DNA of 64,000 bases from Effrenium voratum (Eukaryota; Sar; Dinophyceae; Suessiales; Symbiodiniaceae): assembly GCA_963377175.1 (NCBI GenBank), contig CAUJNA010002890.1, positions 217,501 to 281,500 on the forward strand, in the 5' to 3' direction. Below the pieces are notes generated by a model, which ran no database searches, was not told the origin of the DNA, and saw only the letters and a list, made by a program, of their open reading frames with translations. Positions 24,401-31,837 of the stretch are shown here, one piece after another; position 1 is the stretch's first letter; every line of letters starts with the position of its first letter. The translations under genes were made by a program, and so were the position numbers.

Positions 24401-27078
24401 GGTATTTACCATGGAAAACCAGGTTTTCTCCAAAATACCCTAAGACACGTGTGTATTTGGAGCAGGGGGTATACCCCTCAAACCAGTGGATATTCGGGTG
24501 ATAACTCTTCACCTCCTCCATTCCGAGGCGGCAACCGGGATGACATCCGTCGAGCCTTCGAGGTACTCGAGGAGAACGCCGAGGCGTGGCATGGCTTGGC
24601 GTGGAAAGGGTTGGTCCATGGTTATAACCGCTGGTTGGGGCGTGGAATACCGGCGGTTGGGCGGATCTGTAGCCAAATTTTGAGGAAATGTTTTATGGGG
24701 GCTGGGGGGAGGGAGGGGAGGGGGAGGCACGTGGACTATAACCTTGGTTGGGAGGGTTGTAACTTGGCTGTAGCCGTGGTCACAAGTGTTGTAACTTGGC
24801 TGTAACCATGGTTGCAAGGCTTACAAGTAGTGGGTTGGTCCTCCCTGCCCCCACCTCCCTTCCCACCAGCCCCCATGAACCATGGTTATAACCTACCCCC
24901 CGCCCACTACTTGACGTGGAACCTGACAAGGGGGGTGCTGGAAGACCATTTCTCCCTTTAAAGGGACCCCCTGTCAGGTTCCATGTAAATTGGTGGGAGG
25001 GTAATCACGGAGTTGTTTAAATATCCGGAGACACCTAGTGGCTTGCGAGCCGATTTGTTCAACATGTTTTTTGGCGGGGGTTCCCTATAAAAGTCAACTG
25101 CCCAAGAAGGCACCCATTTTTTTCTGTGGCCACCGGGGATTTCTGGATCGACGACATCTGCCGTTCGGGTTGTCGGTTGCAGCCTACATCGTTGTGCCCA
25201 TTTGTGTGTGTCAAAATCTACTGTTGGGACCCCCCCAAATCGATGGTTTCCTTCTAGTTTCCTATTTAAATTGAAACCACCCCAGAACATGGTACCCTCC
25301 TCAAAAAGTCAATGGTTTCTGGTTTCCCATAAAACCCACCCCAGAAAGCCCCAAGGTTCAGTTGCCAACAGGAAAACCCCATGGTCGGGTTCGAAATTTC
25401 GCTAGTGTTTTCCCTTCAGGATTGTCATCCCACGTGGGGCCCTTTGTTGCCAGGTTTTTTCACGGGAATCAGTTGAACTGGGACAAGGTACCCTCCGAAA
25501 CTTGATGGCTCTCAGCCATCCGGCTCCTCAGCTTGTGGCCTTTTTCTTCTGTTTAGTGGGTAGTTTCCGAATTGAACCCGCTACAAGTTGCTCACTTTTC
25601 AATCCCCTTAGCTTCTTAGATCTGTTTAGTGTTTCGTGGAAGTTTCTGAATGTAACCCACAAGTTGGCGCCACTTTTCGCGGGGGATCGGAAATCGGGCA
25701 GCCCAGAAGAAAAAATGTCGCGCCCAGTTCGGTCCTTAGGCGACCAAGGAGCCCGAGTTCGCGCTCCCGTGGCCTTTCCCACAGCCGGTGCGATATCCCG
25801 CCCAGGCGCGAACTCGCCGGGAGAACTCGCGCGCGAGAGGGGCGGGCGAGGGGCGAGTAGTTAGGTGTCGAGCCTTTTGAGGTCTCCTGCTATAGCTGCT
25901 ATGTGCGTGGCTCGTCTTGTTTTAGGATTCGGACCTGCAACATGGCTCAACAGTGTTCAGGGCTTTTGGCTTCCCTTAAACAAAAGCAAACAAACACCCA
26001 GTTTACACCGAAACACGCACGCACCTCCCGCACGATGTGGGGTTGACGAACTGTGATCAGAGATTCAGAGAAACGGGCCCTGGAGATAGGCCAGCGGTTT
26101 GCTTGGGGTGTTCGTTGCCAACGTCAGGTAGGCCATAGCTTCTGGGGACCAACCCCGGCCACCAAGCTTGTAACCTCCATCTGCTTAACCATTTTTCCCC
26201 TTGCTGGTTTTAAAGAGGAGTTGATCGCTACAGGGAGTATTTTTTATTTTTTCCAGGGGTCTTAACCAAATGGAAGACAATGGCATGGTCATGAGACCCA
26301 CTTCCCTGGTTGAACATCCAAGCGGCCAGAGACCACACTCCCGTGGAAGGGAACTGCTAAGCTGACAGCTTGGGATACATCGCCGATGGCTTCTGGCTTG
26401 GGGATGAGTTGCCTGATGGCTTGGCGTTTTTTGCTTCGGCCTCTGCAGGGCTCCTTAAAAGATCAAGCAATTTTGCGACCATGTGAAACATGGCTTTTGC
26501 ACCATTTACAAGGCAATGTTCAGGTGTATAATGTAAGGATCTCTGTTCTGAGATCAGCACCAGGGTTGGACCCATGAAGAAAACCCTACGGTTCAGCCCG
26601 CATCAAAAGAATGGCAAGGACCCAATTTAGATGATGGAAATCCTGAACGGTAAACAATGGTGGTGAAATATGAACCCAACTGTTGTTTTAACGGTGGTTT
26701 GAGTGTAGGGTGTTTACTCCCAGAAAACTCCTGGGCTGGCACGGTTGGCGTTTGGAACTTCACGCTCTGCAGACCTAGTTTGTAATAATTTGTACCTGTC
26801 CATAATGGAAAGAGGCCAATTGTTTTCTTCCTCGTCTCCAATGGTACAGGAGACCCATCCTAAGAGGAAAGCAATGTCTGGTCCGCTTCTACGTTGGAGT
26901 TGTCTCACCGTTGACATGAGTTTCCAAGGGAAACCAACCGGACACCACCTGGAGGTCCCTGTTTTAAAGAAACCCCGGGTCCCCGTGTGTCGGTGTTGTC
27001 TCCGCCGGATCTTCGCGCCAGGATTTGAAGCTCCTGACGGACATCCGCGGCGCCTTGCAGACGCTGGACGTCATCTGA
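454..27078 (+). CDS. DUF4336-family protein, 17 short exons, 5' end missing
   Basis: Proposed exons: 454-525, 1486-1523, 2717-2767, 4240-4284, 5035-5089, 6329-6412, 8922-8981, 11025-11077, 12398-12443, 13322-13350, 16700-16726 (weakest), 17983-18080, 21164-21219, 22348-22385, 23925-23956, 24528-24583, 27022-27078 (TGA stop). Phases agree at every junction and sum to 299 codons. The joined protein follows the plant/algal DUF4336 order: GMWSFEQ, RMTVIKL, WVHNPIAPTAECL, VKYIVLG, YEHKIFVAPFARRYPEAE, QQWSWPLDLPSVFYGIF, PWSSEIEQRLL, SECAFFHKRSKTLICTDA, GWQRDALLSLYFG, DWDIQQILPCHFAGPV. Family function is not established. The fold resembles metallo-hydrolases, and EHK, TDA and PCHF could be metal-site positions; that is inference. 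All 16 donors read GC (13) or GA (3), all acceptors AG, 15 of 17 followed by G. Family identity is strong; single boundaries could shift by a few bases. Confidence 0.8.
526..1485. other. Intron 1 of the DUF4336 gene
   Basis: GC donor after the codon for Asn in IAVN, AG acceptor before the Val of VRMTVIKL. Inside lie a family E element (about 605-706), a family F-like fragment (about 1099-1180) and a complete family H element (1336-1431). The intron is therefore older than, and a host for, several insertions. Confidence 0.65.
1336..1431 (+). mobile_element. Introner family H, copy 1 (96 bp, in intron 1)
   Basis: The ends read GGGTGTGGCTCAAAA and TTTTTGAGCCACAGCC, a near-perfect terminal inverted repeat. 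The 4 bp AAAT occurs immediately on both sides (1332-1335 and 1432-1435), consistent with a target-site duplication. The element belongs to the same family as the intron in the second PAN-like gene at 63689. Here it sits inside an existing intron, where its target carries no AG/GT. Confidence 0.8.
1750..1849. mobile_element. Family J TIR element, diverged copy
   Basis: The left side reads CCACCTAACATGGAACCTGA and the right side TCAGGTGCCACGTTAATTAA followed by GGGAGGGTAA. Together these form the imperfect inverted ends seen in the cleaner family J copies at 24894, 31600 and 37246. It lies in intron 2 of the DUF4336 gene. Confidence 0.55.
3272..4239. repeat. Intron 3 repeats: G/C-runs and direct repeats
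   Basis: Contains a poly-G run near 3557-3572. From about 3690 to 4140 there is a patchwork of direct repeats built on GTGATCTCTGG, TAACTTTGGCTAGTC and TTACTAACACTC, seen at least three to four times each. A partial family B end (GAACATCCAAGC) is near 3517. No coding potential seen. Confidence 0.55.
4911..5012. mobile_element. Family D element, 5'-degraded copy
   Basis: Carries the family D core GGGTTCCCCTACGAAAATAG and the right half ending in ACCTCTCCACTGGAGGAC. It ends 22 bases upstream of DUF4336 exon 5, so it forms most of the 3' part of intron 4. Confidence 0.6.
5518..5611. mobile_element. Family D TIR element
   Basis: Begins CTAGGTCCCGCAG and ends CTGGAGGACCTAG, an imperfect inverted repeat. 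The internal core GGTTCCCCTACTAAAATAGA is shared with copies at 7663-7780, 10561-10667, 16234-16389, 31871-31994, 42531-42642, about 47149-47238 and about 51990-52130. Confidence 0.7.
6413..8921. other. Intron 6 of the DUF4336 gene (2.5 kb)
   Basis: GC donor after GDLK, AG acceptor before DGDKEAPW. Contents include a family G-like end (about 6570-6640), a fragment at 6832-6925 that recurs at about 30165-30235, several family I ends (7380-7510) and a family D element (7663-7780). A short open stretch at 6951-7080 rich in Lys, Arg and Asp was considered as an extra exon, but the family does not require one there. Confidence 0.55.
7663..7780. mobile_element. Family D TIR element
   Basis: Starts CTAGGTCCCCCAGCTAG and carries the shared core GGTTCCGCTACTAAAATAGA. 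The right end is eroded (CTCTCTAAGGAGAC). Located in intron 6 of the DUF4336 gene. Confidence 0.6.
9175..9206. repeat. (CCCA)n microsatellite
   Basis: Tandem CCCA units in intron 7 of the DUF4336 gene. They generate a long Pro/Thr/His open frame that is not a gene. Confidence 0.8.
9567..9616. repeat. (TA)n / (TATACA)n microsatellite
   Basis: Alternating TA/CA stretch in intron 7. Similar stretches occur at 19588-19632, 28981-29003, 51688-51706 and 58078-58096. Confidence 0.8.
9948..10105 (+). mobile_element. Family C element with internal triplication
   Basis: The left end is CTTCCATTTGCTTATGAATA and the right end is CCAGGGGGCTTAAGCAA. The internal segment CTGGACATCTTCCACTTTATC is present about three times in tandem, lengthening this copy relative to the others. 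Confidence 0.65.
10561..10667. mobile_element. Family D TIR element
   Basis: Starts GTAGCTCCCCCAGTTGTGCC, carries GGTTCCCTACTAAAATAGAC, and ends CTCTCCACTGGACCTAG. Located in intron 7 of the DUF4336 gene. Confidence 0.65.
11110..11212. mobile_element. Family G TIR element with 8-bp target duplication
   Basis: The ends are CATAGGTGTCC and GGACACCTATG, an 11-bp perfect inverted repeat. CTCTCGTG is present on both sides (11102-11109 and 11213-11220). Further copies, more or less complete, are at 15239-15336, 46899-47107, 61204-61313 and 63050-63161. An 8-bp duplication is typical of hAT-type transposition; that assignment is inference. Confidence 0.85.
12481..12615 (+). mobile_element. Family C element
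   Basis: Left end CTTCCATTTGCTGAAATGAA, right end GGGGTCTTCACCAAATGGACG. Near the right end it carries the conserved pyrimidine-rich TTTTTCCAGGGG, which resembles a 3' splice site. Located in intron 9 of the DUF4336 gene. Confidence 0.75.
12850..12965. mobile_element. Family B TIR element
   Basis: TTGGATGTTCAACCAACTCA at the left is mirrored by TGAGTTGGCTGGACATCCAA at the right. The interior has GGTTATAA-type palindromic segments. Other copies or partial copies: about 32753-32875, 44817-44933, 52616-52849, 53673-53838 and 55251-55396. Confidence 0.75.
14945..15042. repeat. Internal tandem duplication in a family E element
   Basis: The segment reading AACCCACGAAAAGTTGA, then AACTTTCAACAGGGGATGT, occurs twice with a period of about 50 bases. 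The surrounding GGTGGCGGCAAGCCCTGCCG and TTTAGTGGTTGGGTTTCC identify the host element as family E. Confidence 0.7.
15239..15336. mobile_element. Family G element, right end altered
   Basis: Begins CATAGGTGTCC, contains the family segment CCATTTACCAGGGCCATCTA, and runs directly into a family F element at 15337. The usual right end GGACACCTATG is replaced by AAAGGTCC. Confidence 0.65.
15337..15463. mobile_element. Family F TIR element (127 bp)
   Basis: The ends CCTACTGTGGATGG and CCATCCACAGTAGG form a 14-bp perfect inverted repeat. Internal segments (GAATGATTCGAATACCCTAT, AAATACCAACAAGCAATGG) match the copy at 61073-61206. Related, less complete copies are near 20558-20677, 21300-21472 and 62836-62921. 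Confidence 0.85.
16234..16389. mobile_element. Family D TIR element
   Basis: CTAGGTCCCCCAGTAG at the left and CTACTGGAGGACCTAG at the right form a 16-bp inverted repeat with one mismatch. The right part is partly duplicated: CTAACCTCTCTAC occurs twice. Confidence 0.8.
16700..16726 (+). CDS. Tentative linking exon (11 of 17) of the DUF4336 gene
   Basis: Reads APARNRRK. It joins in phase after the exon ending VLDTE (GC donor at 13351) and before the GWQRDALL exon (acceptor at 17982) if a GA donor (GAGCTG) is used. It corresponds to the basic stretch that precedes GW in the family. It rests on phase and position only. An overlapping frame is also open across it, so this is the weakest exon of the model. 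Confidence 0.4.
18500..18603. mobile_element. Family E element
   Basis: Shows the recurring family E landmarks in order: GGTGGCTCCCAGCCATCCAG, TAGCTTTTTAGCC, and TTTTAGCGGGGGATCGGA followed by GGGCAG. Other copies: about 605-706, 23403-23527, 25505-25708, 28105-28217, 32029-32162, 38441-38563 and 45833-45958. Its inverted ends are weak, so its mobility class is unclear. Confidence 0.65.
19830..19928 (+). mobile_element. Introner family H, copy 2
   Basis: Starts GGGTGTGGCTCCAAATC and ends TTTTTGAGCCACAGCC. The interior CCATTTGCCAAGGTGCC matches the other family members. Flanking 4-mers do not match cleanly, so no target duplication is claimed. Located in intron 12 of the DUF4336 gene. Confidence 0.75.
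21300..21472. mobile_element. Family F-like element, variant ends
   Basis: GGTGGACTAAATATGACATG at the left and GAAATGGCTTTCGTCCACCC at the right. The interior includes CCCTGTAGATAACAATCGAC. The TAGGGTGGAC or TAGGATGGAC head recurs near 1107, 55928 and 59724. Confidence 0.5.
22213..22331. repeat. Inverted repeat around GGGGGCTGGGGGGAGGGAGG
   Basis: CTCATGGGGGCTGGGGGGAG at the left is the approximate reverse complement of CTCCCTCCCCCCCAGGTCTC at the right, with GGGCTTATTTGGGCTCC inside. Just downstream is DUF4336 exon 14 (22348). A sequence like the left arm recurs at 24696-24725. Confidence 0.55.
24894..25003. mobile_element. Family J TIR element (110 bp)
   Basis: The left arm TACCCCCCGCCCACTACTTG continues into TGGAACCTGACAAGGGGGG. 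It is answered on the right by CCCCCTGTCAGGTTCCATG and then TGGTGGGAGGGTA. Located in the last intron of the DUF4336 gene. Confidence 0.7.
26175..26275 (+). mobile_element. Family C element
   Basis: Carries the family interior CCTTGCTGGTTTTAAAGAGG, the tract TTTTTTCCAGGGG and the right end TCTTAACCAAATGGAAG. The left end is eroded. Located in the last intron of the DUF4336 gene. Confidence 0.65.
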
Positions 27079-27684
27079 TCCCGGCTCCCGTCGTTTTCCT
27101 CACGAAGCAAAACGTCACAGGGATCCGGGGAGCCTGAACGCTTGGACCCAGTGGATCCCGGGCAAAGCCAGGAAGGTAAGCCTGAAACGCCATGCTCCTT
27201 TTGCTTTTAAAGGACGGCTTTAGCTGTTGGCTTTCCTTTTTGGCCAGTTTCCTTCTTGGTTTTCCTGTTCCTTGTGGTTTTGGTTTCCAGCTTGGTCGGT
27301 TTTTAGTTTTTTAGTGGATCCACGATCCGGATCCTCGGATTTTCCAGGAGGCTCGGTGCATGGGCCTCCCAAGTTTTCACTTTCGCCGCGCTCGGCTCAA
27401 GGCCGAGCCGCGCGCTTTTCTGAAAGTCTGAAAGGGGCGATCAATGCGTCAGGAAAGCGGCTGGTCATAAACCATGGTGAGGACACCCACAAAAGCCGAT
27501 GGTTATAAGCTATAGGTCTGCGTGCAGTGGGTTATGACCATGCTTCCTAACCACTTACTAAGTACCCGGCTCCAGTGGGTTTGGACCAGAACTTACCAAC
27601 CGCTTGCTGAGTGCCGATCGATCGCCCCTTTAAGAGCGGATCACCGATCGCCCCTTCGGCCGATTTGAGAGTCCTCGGCCGAAA

Positions 27685-29770
27685 GGGCGGCGTCTCAAGA
27701 AATCTCGTGCGAATTCTCGCGCGGGAGGCAGGCCGTCCCCCAAGCTTCTGCGAAAGGACATTCTCCAAGATACTGGACCCTTTTTGGGCGGCGTTAGAGG
27801 GAGTCCCAAGGGAAACTCAATCTTTTTGGGAGTCCCCAATTTTGTTGAGACATACCCATTTGCGACGTTGGGGGGGTGGGCCGCGCACACATGAACAGAA
27901 ATCAAAACCTTTCTTGGCAGATCAGACAGACTATGACTATGATTTCTGAAGCCGAGTGAGGTTTGCGTTTCGGCTCCCATAGACTCGCCATCGACCAGCC
28001 ATTAAAAAGCCTTCGCTCGCTCCTGGCGTTGGCGGGAAGGAAGGCGGAGACTTTGAAGCGCCAGTGGAATCAGAGCGTCTTAGAGTTTTTTTTATTACGA
28101 TGCTCGGTGGCTCTCAGCCATCCGGTTCCTTAGCTTTTTTGGCTTTTCAGTGTTTAGTGGGTAGTTTCCGCAACGAACCCACTAAAAGTACAAAACTTTT
28201 CGCGGGGGATCGATTTGAAAACGGGGGATCGATGAGACCTCAGGGATCACGAGCTGGTTGATTACTATAGGGAGCGTGAAAATTTCAGAGGGCAACGATC
28301 CTTCACCTTTTGGTAAAACAGCCTCTGATTCATCCACCAGGTGAGTCACAATCAAAACCGATTCGGGTAGATGAAGCTCAGTACGGGGCGATCCCATAAA
28401 TAGGTGCGAATCTCCGCCTTCTTAATCCTGTACATGGTTCTGGGTTTACCATTTTTGTACCGGGTTTTGATGATGACTCGGGTCGAGAAAAAAAACACGG
28501 TTGACATGCACATCGATGGCTCTACTTCGAGCCGGCGCGGTTTTGGGTCCGGTTTTCCTTTTTCCGTGGGGCACGTCGAAATCTTGAGGGAGCTTTCCCT
28601 GAAAACAGAGGGTGGGGGGGGGGGGGGGGCGGATTTCTGTGCTTGGGTGTCCAAGCATGTCTTGCATCTTTTTGGTTTCCCCTGATTGCATTTGCACGGG
28701 TCACCAAGAGGGTCATTCAAGCTCGCGGGAAATCCTTGCGTCACTTTTTCTAGACCCCCTGCTCTGTGAAAGTTATTCTCCGGGATTCCTTTCTTTCAAA
28801 TAGGGGGGGGGTGCAACAAGTGTGGGCGGGTCTGGAAAACGGTCAACGTGACAAGGTGGCTTCTGCCTTCAGTCAGATTGAACCTGGGAACAAGCTAAGC
28901 AAGGGCTTCCTTTGTCCTTTTTCTGGGTTCGATGCGTCGACCCTTGAAATCCACGGTTTTCGGAGCATCCGAGTTTAACAAGCATATATATATATATATA
29001 TAATCATTCAGTGGTCACACTCCGCAATGCCTTTATACTTTTTTGGTGGTTGAACGCTCATTGTATAGTGACTACATCATTTTCCAACACGCGGAAAGTG
29101 TAGGCAATGGTAAGCACACAAGCAAAACACAGGTAGAGCAGATCGACGAAAGCAAAGCAAGGTAGGTCAATGCTAAACCAAGGTTAGAAAGCAAGGTTAG
29201 AAAGCAAGGTTAGAAAGCAAGGTTAGAAAGGGCAAACAAGGTAGACACAGGCAAACAGAGGCAAGCGATTGAGACTTCACAAGCTTTCGCCAGGTCCCCG
29301 CGAACCCAGGTCCAAAGGTGCCACACCTTTTCGAGGATTCCGAACCCTGCTATTTCCCATGGCCCGTCTTTTTTTTTTAACGTAAGCCACCCTTTTTGGT
29401 TGGTTTCAAGAAGAAAACACAAGGACAACCACTTAAAGTAAACCCTTTTCGGTTGGTTAAAAACCAACAAAAAGAACAACCACCATTTCTTCTCTTGCTC
29501 TTTTTGTTTCAAAAACCGTGTAAACCCTTTTTGGTTGGTTTTCACCCAGAAAAGGACCACCAGCATTTCTTTTCCTCTTTATTTTCAGACAGTCTTTTGT
29601 AGCATTTTTAATGTGAAAGTCATATCCCCGCCAACACCTGGTCTCTTCTTTTTTGGGGGGCGGGAGGGGCGGGGCTCCGCTTGAAAAAGACGCCCCGAAA
29701 TATCAGCTGGAACCCGGGAACAGCAGGAGCTATCGCGGCTGCAGGCGGTGCGCAGCAGCCGGCGCCGGGG
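27685..29770 (+). CDS. Possible N-terminal exons of the HflX GTPase gene
   Basis: Three islands in order look like the N-terminal part of HflX. Around 27688-27735: SRNLVRILAREAG, compare the segment with ...LVRLAEAAG in HflX. At 28040-28081: EGGDFEAPVESERLR, compare GPGETQLExDRRRIR. At 29721-29770: QELSRLQAVRSSRRR, compare the basic helix before G1. Boundaries and phases were not resolved and no start codon was identified. The match is suggestive only. Order and position just upstream of the G1 exon at 31803 are the main support. Confidence 0.35.
28105..28217. mobile_element. Family E element
   Basis: CTCGGTGGCTCTCAGCCATC, TTCCTTAGC, TTTAGTGGGTAGTTTCCG and AACTTTTCGCGGGGGATCG occur in the family order. 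It follows directly after the putative exon at 28040-28081. Confidence 0.6.
28343..28479. mobile_element. Family I TIR element (137 bp)
   Basis: The left end GAGTCACAATCAAAACCGAT is mirrored by the right end GGGTTTTGATGATGACTC. Internal landmarks are CATAAATAGGTGCGAATC and GTTCTGGGTTTACCATTTTT. More or less complete relatives: 2399-2516, about 7380-7510, 18733-18830, 23600-23700, 30290-30390 and 42845-42984. Confidence 0.7.
29182..29232. repeat. 13-bp tandem repeat, 4 copies
   Basis: The unit AAAGCAAGGTTAG is repeated about four times. The flanks contain looser copies of GCAAGGTAG and GCAAACA. No coding sense. Confidence 0.85.
29386..29570. repeat. Threefold direct repeat with CCCTTTTTGGTTGGTTT
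   Basis: The core CCCTTTTTGGTTGGTTT occurs at about 29391, 29441 and 29526, each followed by an A-rich stretch and AAGGACAACCACC or similar. This is a local segmental triplication without coding potential. Confidence 0.65.
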
Positions 29771-29781
29771 ACGCCCAGACG

Positions 29782-29946
29782 CTTCCATTTGCTGTTTCAG
29801 AATATATGTTGTTTTTCTTTTTTTGTTTTTAACCATGATTATTTTCCTTTGCTCCTTCAACCATGATTTTCCCTTGTTTGTCTTAAAATATTCATCACTG
29901 CTGGACATATTTTCTCATTTTTCCCAGGGGTCTCAACCAAATGGAA
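29782..29946 (+). mobile_element. Family C element
   Basis: Left end CTTCCATTTGCTGTTTCAG, interior CCCTTGTTTGTCTTAAAATA, tract TTTTTCCCAGGGG and right end TCTCAACCAAATGGAAG. It follows the putative HflX helix exon. Confidence 0.7.
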
Positions 29947-31282
29947 GGACGGGATCGAGGGGATGCGTTGAACGAAGCCCGGGCTTTTGGGTTGTCGTTG
30001 GGCTTTGAGCGTCCAAGCGCGAGCGAGACTGGGAAACACCGCATCAATCCAACCATCAAGGCTGCATGGCCAAACTTGCTGAGAAGGGGCTTTTGGGTAG
30101 GCTCTATGGGGGGATTTTGGAGATGGCTGAAAAATATACCAGTTGTTGGGGATGTGTTTTTCGGATCTTGGACAGTACTTGGGATTGTCGGGGGTGTTTT
30201 TGTGAAAACCTCTGTTTAAACTTTCAATGGTGTTTTGTTTGGGTTCAACTGTCCATTAAAACAAAAACAACTAAAAAGAACAGATCCCGCTGCCATAAAT
30301 GGGTGCGGATAGACGCCTTTTTGATTATTTGCATACATGTTGCTGGGTAGACAATTTTGCTACCCGGTTTTGCTTATAACTCATCTGACTCCGCAGGTTG
30401 TGTGCCACAAGTTGGGAGGAAGTCGGTCACATGGTTATAAGGACCGGCCTCATCTACTGATATCAATGGATATAGCCTACTTCTTGAGTTGGTTCAACAT
30501 CCAAGTTGACACCTTAGATGCTGCATTGGGAAACCCCAAAGGAGCCCTTTCCAGTCTATGAGGGAGAGAGATCTTTGAAAGTGAAACGAAGCTGGACATT
30601 TTGGGGCGGTCTCGAGGGACAGCCTTCACCATAATCTTCTGTTGAGGGGGTGCCATTTTTTGTTGTTGTTGCTTTTGGTCGGCTCAAGATAGGCGATATC
30701 ATGTCTGTGAACCAAAAAATGCTCATCGGATTGGTCAGTTGCAAGTTTTCTTGAATACCTGATCCACAAAGGGGTCACTAGTATTGACACATGAGGCTCG
30801 GTCAAAGTTAGTGTCAGCCTTTGGTTCATTTGGGAGGGACATGGGGGCTGAGCTCCAACTTGCAACCATCGAAACTAGGAGACTCACTTCCCATGTCCTC
30901 TTCAATTGTGACCATGCTTCACATACCCATGTGAGTGTATCGCATCATAGGGCCCCCCCTATGTCATTGGAAGCTTTGCTGTGCGGGCGACGCTCCGCAA
31001 TGTTAAAGCAACCCACTTCAAGCAAACAAAGGAGTCATCGAGATGAAAATCCAACTTGTGTATCAGATATTAGAGGTATATCTTCCACAGTTGTGCGTTC
31101 CAACGTTTCTCTCTCCTTTCTTTGCTGAGAAGAGCAACGGCGGAAGGTCAGCCACCGCAGGCTTTCTTTGATGTTCCTGTCTTTCTCTCAAAGCCTACCA
31201 CCAAATCTAAGGCCTTCCTTCCATTTGCTCAAGAGTAGTATTTTCATGATCACCTGTTGGTTTTAAAGGGAACCTATCACCG

Positions 31283-31390
31283 AACATCTGTGGCTCAAAA
31301 CATGTACCAGAATGGCACCTTGGTACATGGAACCCAAGCCTAAACCTACGTAACCCTAGCTATTTAATATTTTGAGCCGCACCCATATGT
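31283..31390 (-). mobile_element. Introner family H, copy 3 (antisense)
   Basis: On the - strand it starts GGGTGCGGCTCAAAATATT, contains CCATGTACCAAGGTGCC and ends GTTTTGAGCCACAG. It is thus the same family as the copies at 1336 and 19830, inserted in the opposite orientation to the gene. Confidence 0.75.
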
Positions 31391-31599
31391 TCCACAAAGC
31401 CAACCGAAGACCACCCAAAGCCCTTGGTTTCATCGCGCCGGGGGCGTCGCCAAGAGGCACCCGCCGGGGGCGCGAGGGCATGCAGTCGATCAGCCGGACA
31501 CTCAGACTCCGGACGTGACGTCGGACAGCCCCCGCGGGGTTTTCCTCTTGGAGCTTCCCAGCCCCCTCGGTGGCTCCCAGCCATCCGGTTCTCAGCTCC

Positions 31600-31705
31600 C
31601 ACCCTCCCACCAATCAACACGGAACGGAAATGGTGCCGTCAACAGGAGAACGGTCCAAACCAGGACCCCCCCCCCTGTCAGGTTCCATGTTATTTGGTGG
31701 GCGGG
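31600..31705. mobile_element. Family J TIR element
   Basis: CACCCTCCCACCAATCAACA at the left is answered by GTTCCATGTTATTTGGTGGG at the right. It sits just upstream of the HflX G1 exon, in the preceding intron, and overlaps the end of a family E-like head (GGTGGCTCCCAGCCATCC). Confidence 0.65.
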
Positions 31706-31802
31706 CAAAAAAGCGGAGCCACTCCGAGCGCCACTCGGATTCCACGGTTGGAGCGCCTGGCGTCCGCGCCGTTGCGTTCCTTCGCCTTTCTGGAGCCCCG
31801 AG

Positions 31803-31837
31803 GTTTGGTGGGCTACACCAATGTCGGCAAGAGTGCC
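31803..31837 (+). CDS. HflX exon with the G1/P-loop motif
   Basis: Reads LVGYTNVGKSA, matching the HflX P-loop (VGYTNAGKS in bacteria). The GT donor (GTCCGA) joins in phase to IVNRLAG at 33233, giving the expected GKS-x-x-x-N-R-L spacing. Confidence 0.8.
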
